Program-made: the position numbers and the translations under genes
Notes under the pieces: generated by a model
The model's database searches: none
Told to the model about the DNA's origin: nothing
The model's input: the letters and a program-made list of their open reading frames with translations, nothing else
Source: Maribacter sp.
Lineage (GTDB): Bacteria; Bacteroidota; Bacteroidia; Flavobacteriales; Flavobacteriaceae
Direction: 5' to 3'
Length of the DNA: 18,597 bases
NCBI GenBank assembly: GCA_018679695.1
Contig: JAHHKH010000282.1
Location: forward strand, 1-18,597
In this document: positions 1-7,863 of the stretch, in pieces
How positions within the stretch are numbered: the first letter of the stretch is position 1
How the letters are laid out: each line of letters starts with the position of its first letter

Positions 1-520
1 ACATTCCATCTGGTGGGCTTTCGGCCAGCGAAACAACGGTTGTCAATTCAGGAAATCCTGACGCATTTAGCGGGCAATTGCCAGCGTTTGCCAGTTCAGG
101 GATCAAAGCCATTAACATCTTTTGATAGTCAGAGGTTTTGAATTTGTCAGCAATGACCAGTATCTTGCAGCCCGACTGGTTCAAGGCATATTCCAACTCA
201 TGAATACGATAAGCAGGATTGATATTGACCAAGATAGCCCCAATTTTGGCTGTGGCAAACTGTAAGACAGTCCACTCATAACGATTTGAAGACCAGATGC
301 CTACTCTTTCTCCTTTTTTAATGCCTATTGTCAATAGTGCTTTCGCGCAATCATTTACCTGTTTTTGCAGCTGACGGTATGTAAATCTAATATTTTGATG
401 CTGTACGATAAGCGCTTCATTATCAGGGAACTGACTCACTATCTCGTCAAATTTATCGCCAATGGTAATCCCCAATAAAGGTTCATCACTAATTCCGCAT
501 TTATAACTAATCCCTGCCAT
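1..520 (-). CDS. AMP-dependent acyl-CoA synthetase, N-terminal part (cut by window start)
   Basis: This is the first 173 residues of an adenylate-forming enzyme that would activate a carboxylic acid, probably a fatty acid, to its acyl-CoA through an acyl-adenylate. It begins at the ATG complementary to 518-520 (MAGISYKCGISDEPLLG) and runs off the window. Visible family blocks are PLLGITIGDKFDEI near residue 15, the KKGERVGIWSSNRYEW block near residues 69-84, and GAILVNINPAYRIHELEYAL near residues 96-115, all typical of medium/long-chain acyl-CoA synthetases. The ATP-binding P-loop (SSGTTG type) and the C-terminal domain lie outside the window, so activity cannot be judged. It starts 37 bp after the stop of the class V aminotransferase gene on the same strand, so the two may be co-transcribed. 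Family is secure; the exact substrate is not visible. Confidence 0.9.
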   Translation of the reverse strand, partial: MAGISYKCGISDEPLLGITIGDKFDEIVSQFPDNEALIVQHQNIRFTYRQLQKQVNDCAKALLTIGIKKGERVGIWSSNRYEWTVLQFATAKIGAILVNINPAYRIHELEYALNQSGCKILVIADKFKTSDYQKMLMALIPELANAGNCPLNASGFPELTTVVSLAESPPDGM

Positions 521-557
521 ATTATACAAGTCTGTTTTACACTTAATACTACTTATC

Positions 558-1784
558 TTATAAAGCGACCTTTAAGCCCGCGATCAACTGGTTAATTTCC
601 TCCATACTTGTATAGTGCACAAAAGACATTCTCAAAACTCCTGGATTTAAGGGTATGCCCATATCCATCAAGGGTCTAACAGCATAAAAATCACCGGTTC
701 CAAGCATCAATTTGTATTCCGTTAATTTGGCATACACCTCCCCAATCGTTTTATTTAAGGGGATAATAGAAACTATAGGCAACCTTTCGGTAGGGTTGTT
801 GGGACCAACGATCTTAACATCCGATCGAGATCTTAGAAAAGATAACAAATGTTCAAGCAACTCACTTTCGTGTGCCCTAAATAGCTTAACCAGGGCCTTG
901 TTTCTTTGAACAGGATTCGCTTCCTCCTCGAAATGGTGCGAGTATACCTTATCAAAATAATCCAGGATTCCACTTGCAGCACCTATTTGTGCATGATCCG
1001 GACCGGCTGGGGTCAACATACTTTTTGTAACACCCTCCTTGAAAAAATGGGATTGGTTTTCCATTTTTTGAATCAATTCCTTGTCGACATACATCAAGCC
1101 TAAGTGGGGACCAAATGTCTTGTAAAGAGAGAAAAGATAAATGTCGGCCAGAACGGATTTAATGTCGGGAAAACCGTGCGGCGCATAGCCCACACCATCT
1201 ATCACTGAAAGTGCCCCATATTCACGGGCCATTTGGCTTATCTCCTTAACAGGGTTTATATGACCTATAACATTTGAGCAATGTGGAAAAGCTACCATTT
1301 TAGTGCGGTTAGAGAATAGCTTCTTCAAAACCGTCACATCCAATAGTCCGGTCTGGGAATCAACATGCCACTCTATCACTTTTATACCCGACTTGGATAA
1401 TCTGCGCCATGCACCCGCATTGGCTTCATGGTCCTGACAGGAAACGATGATTTCGTCCCCCTCTTCCCACATAGGGCGCATGGCATGTGCCAATACATAT
1501 ACGTTTTGGGTCGTCGAAGGGCCAAAATGAACTTCCGAATCTTCCACATTCAAGTACTCGGCCATTCTCTTATAAGAAGTATCCATCATTTCACCGGCCT
1601 TGGTTGAAGCAGGATATGGATAATAGGGCTGTACCTTGTTTTTCCTATAAAAGTTGGTCAATTTTTCAACGAATTGGATACAAGGATAAGAGCCTCCAGC
1701 GTTTTCAAAAAAAGCCCACCCTTCCAATGTAGGTTCTGAAAATGCGGAAAATTGTGAGCGCACAAAAGGTAAATCTAGTTTCAT
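558..1784 (-). CDS. Class V PLP-dependent aminotransferase, cysteine desulfurase-like
   Basis: This is a 408-residue PLP enzyme of the class V (NifS/SufS/isopenicillin-N-epimerase-like) fold. The N-terminal substrate region reads FFENAGGSYP (residues 25-34). HEAN starts at residue 119, a position where the family places a cofactor-stacking His. VIDGVGYAPHG (194-204) carries Asp196, expected to hold the PLP ring nitrogen. SLYKTFGPHLG (219-229) carries Lys222, the expected Schiff-base lysine. The C-terminal RMSFVHYTSMEEI block (385-397) is also typical. There is no obvious SufS/IscS-type catalytic cysteine loop, so a true cysteine desulfurase role in Fe-S assembly is doubtful. It resembles the VC1184-type subfamily, whose reaction is not known to me. 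ATG start complementary to 1782-1784; no strong ribosome binding site. An acyl-CoA synthetase gene follows 37 bp downstream. Confidence 0.85.
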   Translation of the reverse strand: MKLDLPFVRSQFSAFSEPTLEGWAFFENAGGSYPCIQFVEKLTNFYRKNKVQPYYPYPASTKAGEMMDTSYKRMAEYLNVEDSEVHFGPSTTQNVYVLAHAMRPMWEEGDEIIVSCQDHEANAGAWRRLSKSGIKVIEWHVDSQTGLLDVTVLKKLFSNRTKMVAFPHCSNVIGHINPVKEISQMAREYGALSVIDGVGYAPHGFPDIKSVLADIYLFSLYKTFGPHLGLMYVDKELIQKMENQSHFFKEGVTKSMLTPAGPDHAQIGAASGILDYFDKVYSHHFEEEANPVQRNKALVKLFRAHESELLEHLLSFLRSRSDVKIVGPNNPTERLPIVSIIPLNKTIGEVYAKLTEYKLMLGTGDFYAVRPLMDMGIPLNPGVLRMSFVHYTSMEEINQLIAGLKVAL

Positions 1785-2099
1785 GGTTACTAATATTTCT
1801 ATTTATTATTGTTGTTATAGACTATTACAATATCCCGTTACCAACAAAAAGGATTCGTTGATAAACTATGTTGCATATTTAAATGCAGGTTGTCATTTGG
1901 TGATTTTTCACATCGTATTTTGAAGAAATTCATCATGCAATATGGGTTGGCGGTTGCCTCAACAAGGTACTGATTTATCCTTTAAAATGGCTGATATAAA
2001 GCACCCAAAAATAACAGATTGGTCTTTAGGATTATATTAAAGGATTTATTTGCAATCAGTTGTTGGAAAGAGAAGTTTTGTACTGATTGTTTTCACTCT
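1785..2099. other. Gene-free gap of 315 bp
   Basis: This lies between the start of the aminotransferase gene and the stop of the transglycosylase gene, both on the minus strand. It must hold the promoter of the aminotransferase gene and the 3' end of the transglycosylase transcript. I found no convincing TAnnTTTG-type element, rho-independent terminator, RNA gene or conserved small ORF in it. Short open stretches on the plus strand have no recognisable family. Confidence 0.6.
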
Positions 2100-3533
2100 T
2101 TATTCATCAATGAAGCGTAAATAATGGTCGTAGCGCTTAAATATGTCTATGACGTAATCATAGGGTTCCTGACCACGTACATACCCGTACTCTATTTCCT
2201 CCTTATTATAGTTTTGGGGATAGGTCAATGCCAAAATCATCTGATCTACTTGCCCATCCCAAACGTTGGGATCCAACTGATTCATCGCAGCCAGTTTTTG
2301 CGCATCCTTAACATGGAAATACCCACAATTGTATGCGGCTAAAGTAAATTTAATCCGTTGAACACTGTCTTTAATGTCATAAAAAGCATCATATAAAATT
2401 TTTAAATATTTGGTCCCGGCACGAATATTCTCTTTTGGATCCAACCTGTCTTTAATGCCCATGTCTTCGGCGGTCCCTGGCATTAATTGCATCAAACCTG
2501 CTGCTCCTGACCATGCGCTAGCTTCATTTTTGAAATTGGATTCCTGATAGATGAGTGCAGCCAAAAGCCGCCAGTCCCAATTGATTTTTTTGGCATTGGT
2601 TTCTATTATCTCATCGTACTGGCTAATTTCATTGGTATTCACACTATAAAATTCACTTTTAATCCGTTTTTTAAAACCTCTTTTATTTTTAAAGTATTTG
2701 TTATAAATCACATTATACTCGGGTAGTATTTTGTATTCTTTGATCCATCTATTGGTAGCTTCCAACAATAATGGTGAATTCGGACGAACGGCCCATGCGA
2801 TTCTCTGCGAAAAACTTACAGGTACATTGGTATCCAAGATTGGCGAATAGGAAGAATTTATGTTCGCCAAATTTTTGTCGGCAATGGTATATTTAATCTT
2901 ATCATCCGCTACCATCTGGATTATTTCCGCAGTGGATAGGTTGCCTTCCAATGTGTCAATGATGATTTTTCCACCCATTTCCTTGGAAAGATTTATGAGT
3001 CTTTTAAAATAGGAGGAGTTTTCTCGAACAGAAACGGTGTCTCCAATAAGTTCCAAAGGATCCTGAACGATACTTTTCTTTATGTTATCCAGGGTCATTT
3101 TTCGCCAGTTCGCCGGTTTTTTTTGAACCAACACCTGTTTGGTCAAATATAAATAATCGGTAAACGCAGCGATTTTTTTACGATCATCGGTAATCGCCAG
3201 GCCATATGCCACAATATCAGCATGGCCGTTGATCAAATTTGTAAGTAACATATCCAAGTTATTGGAAATCTTGATTTCCAATTCCAATTGCAAATGATTT
3301 GCCAGGCGCTGCAATAATTCATATTCATAGCCCATGGGTTTGCCTCGATACAAAAAATAGCTGGTACCGCTGTAGCCTAACAGCACTTTAAGTTTGCCAT
3401 CCTTTTTTATTTCAGTTAGGTCTCTTGAAAAAGGAAGGGTCGCTGTTTGTTCTTTATACGATTTATTAGGATTACAGCTAATGGAAAGGGCGCTAAAAAG
3501 TAAAGCAACAAAAATGCCGTAAGGGTTTTTCAT
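2100..3533 (-). CDS. mltF: MltF-like membrane-bound lytic murein transglycosylase (lipoprotein)
   Basis: This 477-residue protein has the MltF architecture. A lipoprotein signal peptide ends at Cys20 (ALSISC). A periplasmic solute-binding-like domain covers about residues 40-285, opening with KDGKLKVLLGYSGTSYF and including the GYEYELLQRLANHL block. A C-terminal SLT transglycosylase domain covers about 300-470. The catalytic glutamate is Glu331 in ALIYQESNFKNEAS, followed by GAAGLMQLMPGTAEDMG (343-359) and AAYNCGYFHV (399-408). The enzyme would cleave the MurNAc-GlcNAc bond in peptidoglycan with 1,6-anhydro product formation. The solute-binding domain is regulatory in the family rather than a transporter part. 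The length is close to E. coli MltF (about 518). It stands alone, with 315 bp downstream and 752 bp upstream without genes. ATG start complementary to 3531-3533, directly at the signal peptide. Confidence 0.9.
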   Translation of the reverse strand: MKNPYGIFVALLFSALSISCNPNKSYKEQTATLPFSRDLTEIKKDGKLKVLLGYSGTSYFLYRGKPMGYEYELLQRLANHLQLELEIKISNNLDMLLTNLINGHADIVAYGLAITDDRKKIAAFTDYLYLTKQVLVQKKPANWRKMTLDNIKKSIVQDPLELIGDTVSVRENSSYFKRLINLSKEMGGKIIIDTLEGNLSTAEIIQMVADDKIKYTIADKNLANINSSYSPILDTNVPVSFSQRIAWAVRPNSPLLLEATNRWIKEYKILPEYNVIYNKYFKNKRGFKKRIKSEFYSVNTNEISQYDEIIETNAKKINWDWRLLAALIYQESNFKNEASAWSGAAGLMQLMPGTAEDMGIKDRLDPKENIRAGTKYLKILYDAFYDIKDSVQRIKFTLAAYNCGYFHVKDAQKLAAMNQLDPNVWDGQVDQMILALTYPQNYNKEEIEYGYVRGQEPYDYVIDIFKRYDHYLRFIDE

Positions 3534-4285
3534 AGGGTATTTTTAATAGCCTTATTTTGTTTTTATGATTTAAAGATATCAATTTAAAAGATAAATGTGC
3601 TTTCCAGCTTTCTTCCCTTCAAGAGGTCATGGCCAGTATTTGGTAAGGATTTAATCAAGTAAAAGAGGTTGATTGTTTCGATTTTTATCAATTTCAACAA
3701 TTTTCAATTTCATATTCAAAAACCCGCTCTAAGTTTAAAAGAAGCCTTCTTGAATTGGTAGTGATCAAGGACAATGAATACTAAGCTGGATGGGATGAAG
3801 ATAGGTTCCACTATCCTTTTGATATGGGCTATCCGAAAACAAATAGGATTGCAATGACGAATTTTGAAAATTGATAAGAAAATATGATACAATAATCATA
3901 GATTCTTGTATAGGTTCCAAAAAATGGTATGGCCTAACCAGACAGACAATTTTAACCCATACAAGAGTGTAAATTATACGATTAGTCCTACCTAACGGGT
4001 TTTTAAGTACTGAATAGTAGTACATATATTGCCCATAAAAAGCAGAATGCACAAAAGACATACAAAATATAGGATGAAGTAGATTTTTTATTCATTTGAC
4101 TGGGTTTTTGATCTATATAAATAACAGTAGAATGAATAGAAAGCTTTTTTTCCTTCGTGTAAAGTAATGAAAACTCGATGTGTTGTAAAATATTCGTTAA
4201 AGGGTTGGAATACTCCTTGAATGGAGTGCAATTAAAATGCGTAAGACCCTTAAAAAGAACTGTTTAACGATGTAAGAAAGCAATT
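3534..4285. other. Gene-free gap of 752 bp
   Basis: This lies between the start of the mltF-like gene and the stop of the Tat aminotransferase gene, both leftward. A 98-codon minus-strand ORF at 3765-4061 has an unusual composition rich in Tyr, Ile and Ser, no recognisable family and no good ribosome binding site, so I do not call it. At 4200-4251, just downstream of the aminotransferase stop, AAGGGT (4200-4205) can pair with ACCCTT (4246-4251) around an inner ACTCC/GGAGT hairpin (4212-4227). That nested structure has no T-tract, so it is a weak terminator candidate at best. A 13-bp palindrome at 3739-3751 looks like chance. Nothing else is recognisable; it could be decayed coding DNA. Confidence 0.5.
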
Positions 4286-5401
4286 TTAACCCATAACTTT
4301 CCTTAATGCATCACTAAATTTTTCCATGTCACCAATAGATCCTGTACTTATTCTCGCCCATTCCAAGAAAGGGGGAAAGGGTCTTCCAATGAGTATGTCT
4401 TCATTCGCCATCAAGCGTATCATTTCATTAATTGGCTTACCAGTTTTAAAGAAAACAAAATTAGTGTGTGATTTGATGTGTTCAAGGCCCAAAGCATCCA
4501 AGGTGTTATAAATATGTTTTTTGGCTTCCATATTATTCAATATGCTGAACTTATAGAATTCGTCATCTTGCAAGGCTATTTTTGCTGCCTCAATGGCATA
4601 AGTATTCGTATTGGCCATAACGCTAGCCTTTAGTTTGGTCGCAATGTCTGGTCTCGCAACAAGATAACCTAATCGCATACCTGCGAGTCCATATATCTTG
4701 GAGAAAGTTTTGGAGACGATAATATTACGTTCTTGTTTGACCAATTCAACCATGGATGGATATTCTGGTTCTGTGATGAAATCATAATAGGCCTCATCAC
4801 TGAATATTACCGCTTTATCATCATGTGTCTTGCAAAAGTCAGTGAGTTTGTTTTTATCCAATAAGGTACCTGTTGGATTATTGGGATTGCAAACAAATAT
4901 TAATTTGGTATTCGACGAAATCTTAAGGGACATGGCTTCCAGATCATGATCCATTTTGTCATTAACGGGCACTCTATGAACTTTTGTGCCGAAAGTTTCG
5001 GCATATCTTAACATGGCCTGAAAAGTGGGGTCAGCAGCGATGATTTCACCATTGCCAAAACCACCAAAAGTTAATCCTGCAGCTTTTAACCCTTCTGTAG
5101 ACCCGCCTGTTACCACTATATGATTTTTGGGCACGCCTTCCTTATCGGCGATCATTGCAACAAGCGATGATAAGGTTCTGAACGGATACCGACATCCAAG
5201 GTCGAAATTCTTGGATAGAAAATCACGAACCCTTTCTGAGGGACCATATGGATTTTCATTGGCATTAAGCCTTGTCGTTGAATCATTAAGGACAGGCTGT
5301 TTTGAATTCGTAATGGCCATGGCTTCAAAACCTCCTAAAAGAGCAAAACTGCTGGAAAGTCCAACAGTTTTTAGCCAATTTCTTCTATCTATATTTCTCA
5401 T
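4286..5401 (-). CDS. Tat-exported HisC-like class I/II PLP aminotransferase
   Basis: This 371-residue fold-type I PLP enzyme is related to histidinol-phosphate aminotransferase. Its N-terminus is a twin-arginine signal: DRRNWLKT (residues 5-12), a hydrophobic stretch to about residue 25, and an AMA cleavage motif ending at residue 29, so the mature enzyme is probably periplasmic and exported folded with cofactor. Core motifs are intact: LNANENPYGPS (45-55), TGGSTEGL (98-105), CNPNNPTG (171-178), SDEAYYDF (201-208) with Asp202, and SKTFSKIYGLAGMRLGY (230-246) with Lys235 as the expected Schiff-base lysine. Arg349 in WARIST is the likely carboxylate-binding residue. The donor and acceptor cannot be read from sequence, and export argues against a role in histidine synthesis. 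ATG start complementary to 5399-5401. The upstream membrane-protein gene ends 64 bp away on the same strand. Confidence 0.88.
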   Translation of the reverse strand: MRNIDRRNWLKTVGLSSSFALLGGFEAMAITNSKQPVLNDSTTRLNANENPYGPSERVRDFLSKNFDLGCRYPFRTLSSLVAMIADKEGVPKNHIVVTGGSTEGLKAAGLTFGGFGNGEIIAADPTFQAMLRYAETFGTKVHRVPVNDKMDHDLEAMSLKISSNTKLIFVCNPNNPTGTLLDKNKLTDFCKTHDDKAVIFSDEAYYDFITEPEYPSMVELVKQERNIIVSKTFSKIYGLAGMRLGYLVARPDIATKLKASVMANTNTYAIEAAKIALQDDEFYKFSILNNMEAKKHIYNTLDALGLEHIKSHTNFVFFKTGKPINEMIRLMANEDILIGRPFPPFLEWARISTGSIGDMEKFSDALRKVMG

Positions 5402-5465
5402 GGGTTCAGCTTTGAGAAATAAGATACAAATAAATATGAATTAACGAGAGATGAATTTCATTTAA

Positions 5466-6029
5466 CTATAATTGAAATTCTTCGTTGTTGCGATCTTTGT
5501 GCACTATTTTTTCAGGAATGAATACATCTTTCAAAATATAGGCGGCTACGACGAAAACCCCCAGGATCAAAAGGGGTAGGGCATATTCCCAATTAAAGAT
5601 TTTTAAAATGCTTCCCGCAATAATGGCCAAGGTGCCAGCGACCATGGCAAGGTTCCAGATCAATTGAACCGAACTGTTTTTTTTCCTTTGGTCATCATCA
5701 AGAAAATAGGCAGTTCCTTCCAAAATAAACCATAACACAAAAGATATGGCAATAATTACCTGAAAGAAAATGGTATAAGGAAAATCCATAAGGTTGAAAA
5801 TACCATTGGTTGCGGCAAATGAGACTAGGATCAACTTCACATAATCAATAAAGTGCTTAATGGGTTTTTTCCAGAAACGTACCATGTAAAGCGTACCTAT
5901 AACTACGAAAGAAACAAACATTACCTGGGTAGCCAAAGGCCACTCCAAGAATTTCATCAGCATGCCCAATAATAAAACGACAATGGACACCCTTAGTGGC
6001 ATCGTCAATATTTTTTTATATGTGCTCAT
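5466..6029 (-). CDS. Six-helix membrane protein with GldL-like internal repeats
   Basis: This is a 187-residue integral membrane protein with about six hydrophobic segments (near residues 12-28, 33-51, 62-80, 85-106, 121-140 and 146-167) and a charged C-terminal tail. It is built from three related two-helix units, each with a Gly-x3-(Lys/Asn)-hydrophobic-acidic/polar-aromatic core: GMLMKFLEWPLA at 22-33, GIFNLMDFPYT at 76-86 and GSILKIFNWEYA at 139-150. The first and third resemble the membrane region of GldL, the gliding/type IX secretion motor protein, where a KIxHWPGA-like motif recurs. The cytoplasmic GldL C-terminal domain is absent, so this is not GldL itself. Function unknown. ATG start complementary to 6027-6029. 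It lies 38 bp after the nuclease-fold gene and 64 bp before the Tat aminotransferase gene, so a three-gene leftward unit is possible. Confidence 0.8.
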   Translation of the reverse strand: MSTYKKILTMPLRVSIVVLLLGMLMKFLEWPLATQVMFVSFVVIGTLYMVRFWKKPIKHFIDYVKLILVSFAATNGIFNLMDFPYTIFFQVIIAISFVLWFILEGTAYFLDDDQRKKNSSVQLIWNLAMVAGTLAIIAGSILKIFNWEYALPLLILGVFVVAAYILKDVFIPEKIVHKDRNNEEFQL

Positions 6030-6067
6030 AATACCTTGTTTTTCTATTATTTAAACTACTATAACGC

Positions 6068-6511
6068 TTAAATCACCTTGATATTGGCTTTTAATCCTTC
6101 CATTATTCCCAGAATGTTGTTGACAGTCTCTTTTAAATAATGTTTGATCAATATATGTGGTATACGAATAGTGGTAAATCCATTCTTAAAAGAATGCATT
6201 GTCCTTTCTAAATTATGTATGGCCTGCTCATGGGTCATTCTATGATATTCAGCATCGATTTCAATATTCAGTTTTACTCTGGAAATGGCAATATGAACGG
6301 ATTTTCTTCCATCCCACCACTCCAGCATGGTATGTACACCAGCCTCTTTTAGACCATAGTATAATTGAATTGCTTCAACAGGCGTATTATTTTTCTTGAT
6401 CAGTTTCACCATTCGGGTTTGGTGCTTATCACAAAGTTCAACGCCAAAAAGGTCCATTGAATTTTTGTGTCTTATATAATCAAGATTTTTGTTACATTCT
6501 AAACATGTCAT
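6068..6511 (-). CDS. Small zinc-finger plus PDDEXK/DUF559-like nuclease-fold protein
   Basis: This is a 147-residue protein. An N-terminal CxxC...CxxH set (Cys3, Cys6, Cys27, His30) suggests a small zinc-binding domain. TPVEAIQLYYGLKEAGV (43-59) opens a domain resembling the DUF559/Vsr-like restriction-endonuclease fold: LEWWDG (63-68), then SVHIAISRVKLNIEIDAEYH (71-90), then a helical stretch with QAIHNLERTMHSF (96-108), and TIRIPHILI (114-122). In relatives I remember, the strand reads as a VDIAIPEAKLNIEVDG type with an Asp where this protein has His73; Glu84 and Asp86 are kept. The fold is therefore plausible but catalysis is uncertain. No restriction or repair partner is adjacent. ATG start complementary to 6509-6511. 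The call rests on recalled family patterns. Confidence 0.7.
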   Translation of the reverse strand: MTCLECNKNLDYIRHKNSMDLFGVELCDKHQTRMVKLIKKNNTPVEAIQLYYGLKEAGVHTMLEWWDGRKSVHIAISRVKLNIEIDAEYHRMTHEQAIHNLERTMHSFKNGFTTIRIPHILIKHYLKETVNNILGIMEGLKANIKVI

Positions 6512-6595
6512 TTAACAGGTATTGATATTGATTTGGGACTATTATAACCCTATACTTTATTGATTATTATACAACATCGATGTATGACACCCCAC

Positions 6596-6632
6596 TTTTA
6601 GACGAACTGCATTTTTTTAGACGAACTGCATT
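6596..6632. repeat. Tandem direct repeat, two perfect 18-bp copies, period 19 bp
   Basis: TTTTAGACGAACTGCATT occurs at 6596-6613 and again at 6615-6632, separated by a single T. The two copies are identical. They lie in the divergent region, upstream of the likely promoter of the DUF2891-Nramp-pxpABC operon. A shorter echo, ACTTTTAGA, found at 6594-6602, recurs at 6678-6686 within the candidate promoter. Spacing near two helical turns fits a dimeric regulator bound to one DNA face. The regulator is not encoded in this window. Confidence 0.75.
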
Positions 6633-6649
6633 CAAAAATGTTAAATCTG

Positions 6650-6684
6650 TTGTGAAATTCGAAATTTTAAATGTGCTACTTTTA
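6650..6684 (+). promoter_or_regulatory. Possible promoter of the 5-oxoprolinase operon
   Basis: TACTTTTA at 6677-6684 matches the Bacteroidota -7 consensus TAnnTTTG except for the last base. A TTG at 6650-6652 could serve as the -33 element, with a spacer (24 bp) slightly longer than usual. Transcription would start near 6690, about 60 bp before the first ATG. It lies downstream of the tandem repeat, as expected for an activator-dependent promoter. The match is imperfect. Confidence 0.3.
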
Positions 6685-6752
6685 GATTGGTTTTATCACC
6701 TTTGATTGCACTAATATTTTTAACTTTAGTGGCCACATTAATCGACAGGAAT

Positions 6753-7862
6753 ATGCGAACTAATCAGTTTGGAATTACGGCAATACTAGTTTTTATGATA
6801 CTTCTAGGTGGTTGCAAGAATGGGTCCCAGGAACAAAATCAGGAACTGATGGAAATGGCGACGCCCGAATTGAATTTGTCCGAGGCGAATAGGTTGGCCA
6901 GTTTACCCTTTAGTTGTATACAGGTTGAGTACCCCAACAAATTGGGCCAATCCTTGAATGATTCAACACATATAAAAAATCCAAAAAGATTACATCCGGC
7001 ATTCTATGGTTGTTATGATTGGCACTCCTCTGTTCACGGACATTGGTCTTTGGTATCCTTACTAAAGAAATTCCCCGATTTGAAGGATGCAGTGGCCATT
7101 CGACAAAAATTACGCGAGAACCTATCAAAGGAAAATATCGAAAATGAGGTTGCCTATTTTAGGATGAAAGGGAATAACACCTATGAAAGGACCTATGGTT
7201 GGGCCTGGTTATTAAAATTGTCCGAGGAGTTACATACTTGGGAGGATCCTATGGCCAATGAATTAAGCGCGAACCTTCAACCTTTAGTGGAAATCATAGT
7301 TGAGGGCTATTTGGTTTTTCTTCCCAAATTAAATTATCCCATTAGGGTGGGGGAACACAGTAATTCGGCCTTTGGGATGTCTTTGGCGTGGGATTATGCC
7401 AATACCGTAGCACATGCAGGCCTTAAGGAAGTATTGACAGCTAGTGTCAACCGGTTTTATATGAATGATGAAAACTGTCCACTGGATTGGGAGCCAAGTG
7501 GTTTTGATTTTTTATCACCTTGCCTTGAGGAAACCAATTTGGTCCGTAAAGTGCTTCCACCAAAGGAATTTAAGGCATGGTTTGATCGATTTTTACCTCA
7601 ATTGACCAAAACGTCTTTTAAACTGGAAACGGGAAAAGTATCCGACAGATCAGATGGCAAACTAGTACATATTGATGGCCTTAATTTCAGCCGTGCATGG
7701 TGTTTGTATGGTATTGCAGAAACACTTCCTGAATATTCCCATTTAAGACAAATAGCAAATGAACATCTTAGCCATTCATTACCTAATATTGTTGATGACA
7801 ACTATGAGGGTACCCACTGGCTGGGTTCCTTCGCATTGTATGCCCTAAGTCAAACAAATTAA
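6753..7862 (+). CDS. DUF2891 family lipoprotein
   Basis: This is a 369-residue protein from the ATG at 6753. An in-frame TTG at 6687 would give a longer form, but the ATG places a clean lipoprotein signal at the N-terminus (MRTNQFG, a hydrophobic stretch, then LGGC with Cys21), and an AGGA precedes it. The mature part has the DUF2891 hallmark blocks: LHPAFYGCYDWHSSVHGHW (80-98), YERTYGWAWLLKLSEEL (144-160), RVGEHSNSAFGMSLAWDY (198-215), DFLSPCLEETNLVRK (252-266), DGLNFSRAWCLYGIA (308-322) and DNYEGTHWLGSFALYAL (349-365). Repeated helical hairpins with conserved His, Trp, Asp and Glu suggest an alpha/alpha toroid with a polar pocket, possibly a hydrolase; this is inference, and no reaction is known to me. 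It is the first gene of the operon, with one base between its stop and the next ATG. From memory, DUF2891 recurs beside 5-oxoproline genes. Confidence 0.85.
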   Translation: MRTNQFGITAILVFMILLGGCKNGSQEQNQELMEMATPELNLSEANRLASLPFSCIQVEYPNKLGQSLNDSTHIKNPKRLHPAFYGCYDWHSSVHGHWSLVSLLKKFPDLKDAVAIRQKLRENLSKENIENEVAYFRMKGNNTYERTYGWAWLLKLSEELHTWEDPMANELSANLQPLVEIIVEGYLVFLPKLNYPIRVGEHSNSAFGMSLAWDYANTVAHAGLKEVLTASVNRFYMNDENCPLDWEPSGFDFLSPCLEETNLVRKVLPPKEFKAWFDRFLPQLTKTSFKLETGKVSDRSDGKLVHIDGLNFSRAWCLYGIAETLPEYSHLRQIANEHLSHSLPNIVDDNYEGTHWLGSFALYALSQTN

Positions 7863-7863
7863 T

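Noticed and set aside
3739..3751. 13-bp AAGAAG-C-CTTCTT palindrome
   Set aside because: It is short, low in complexity and not positioned next to a gene end or start; chance is sufficient.
3765..4061. 98-codon minus-strand ORF in the large gap
   Set aside because: It has no recognisable family, an odd Tyr/Ile/Ser-rich composition and no ribosome binding site; it reads like open non-coding DNA.
6687..6752. TTG-initiated N-terminal extension of the DUF2891 protein
   Set aside because: The ATG at 6753 starts a compact lipoprotein signal peptide; the extension would bury it behind a second hydrophobic stretch and overlap the candidate promoter.
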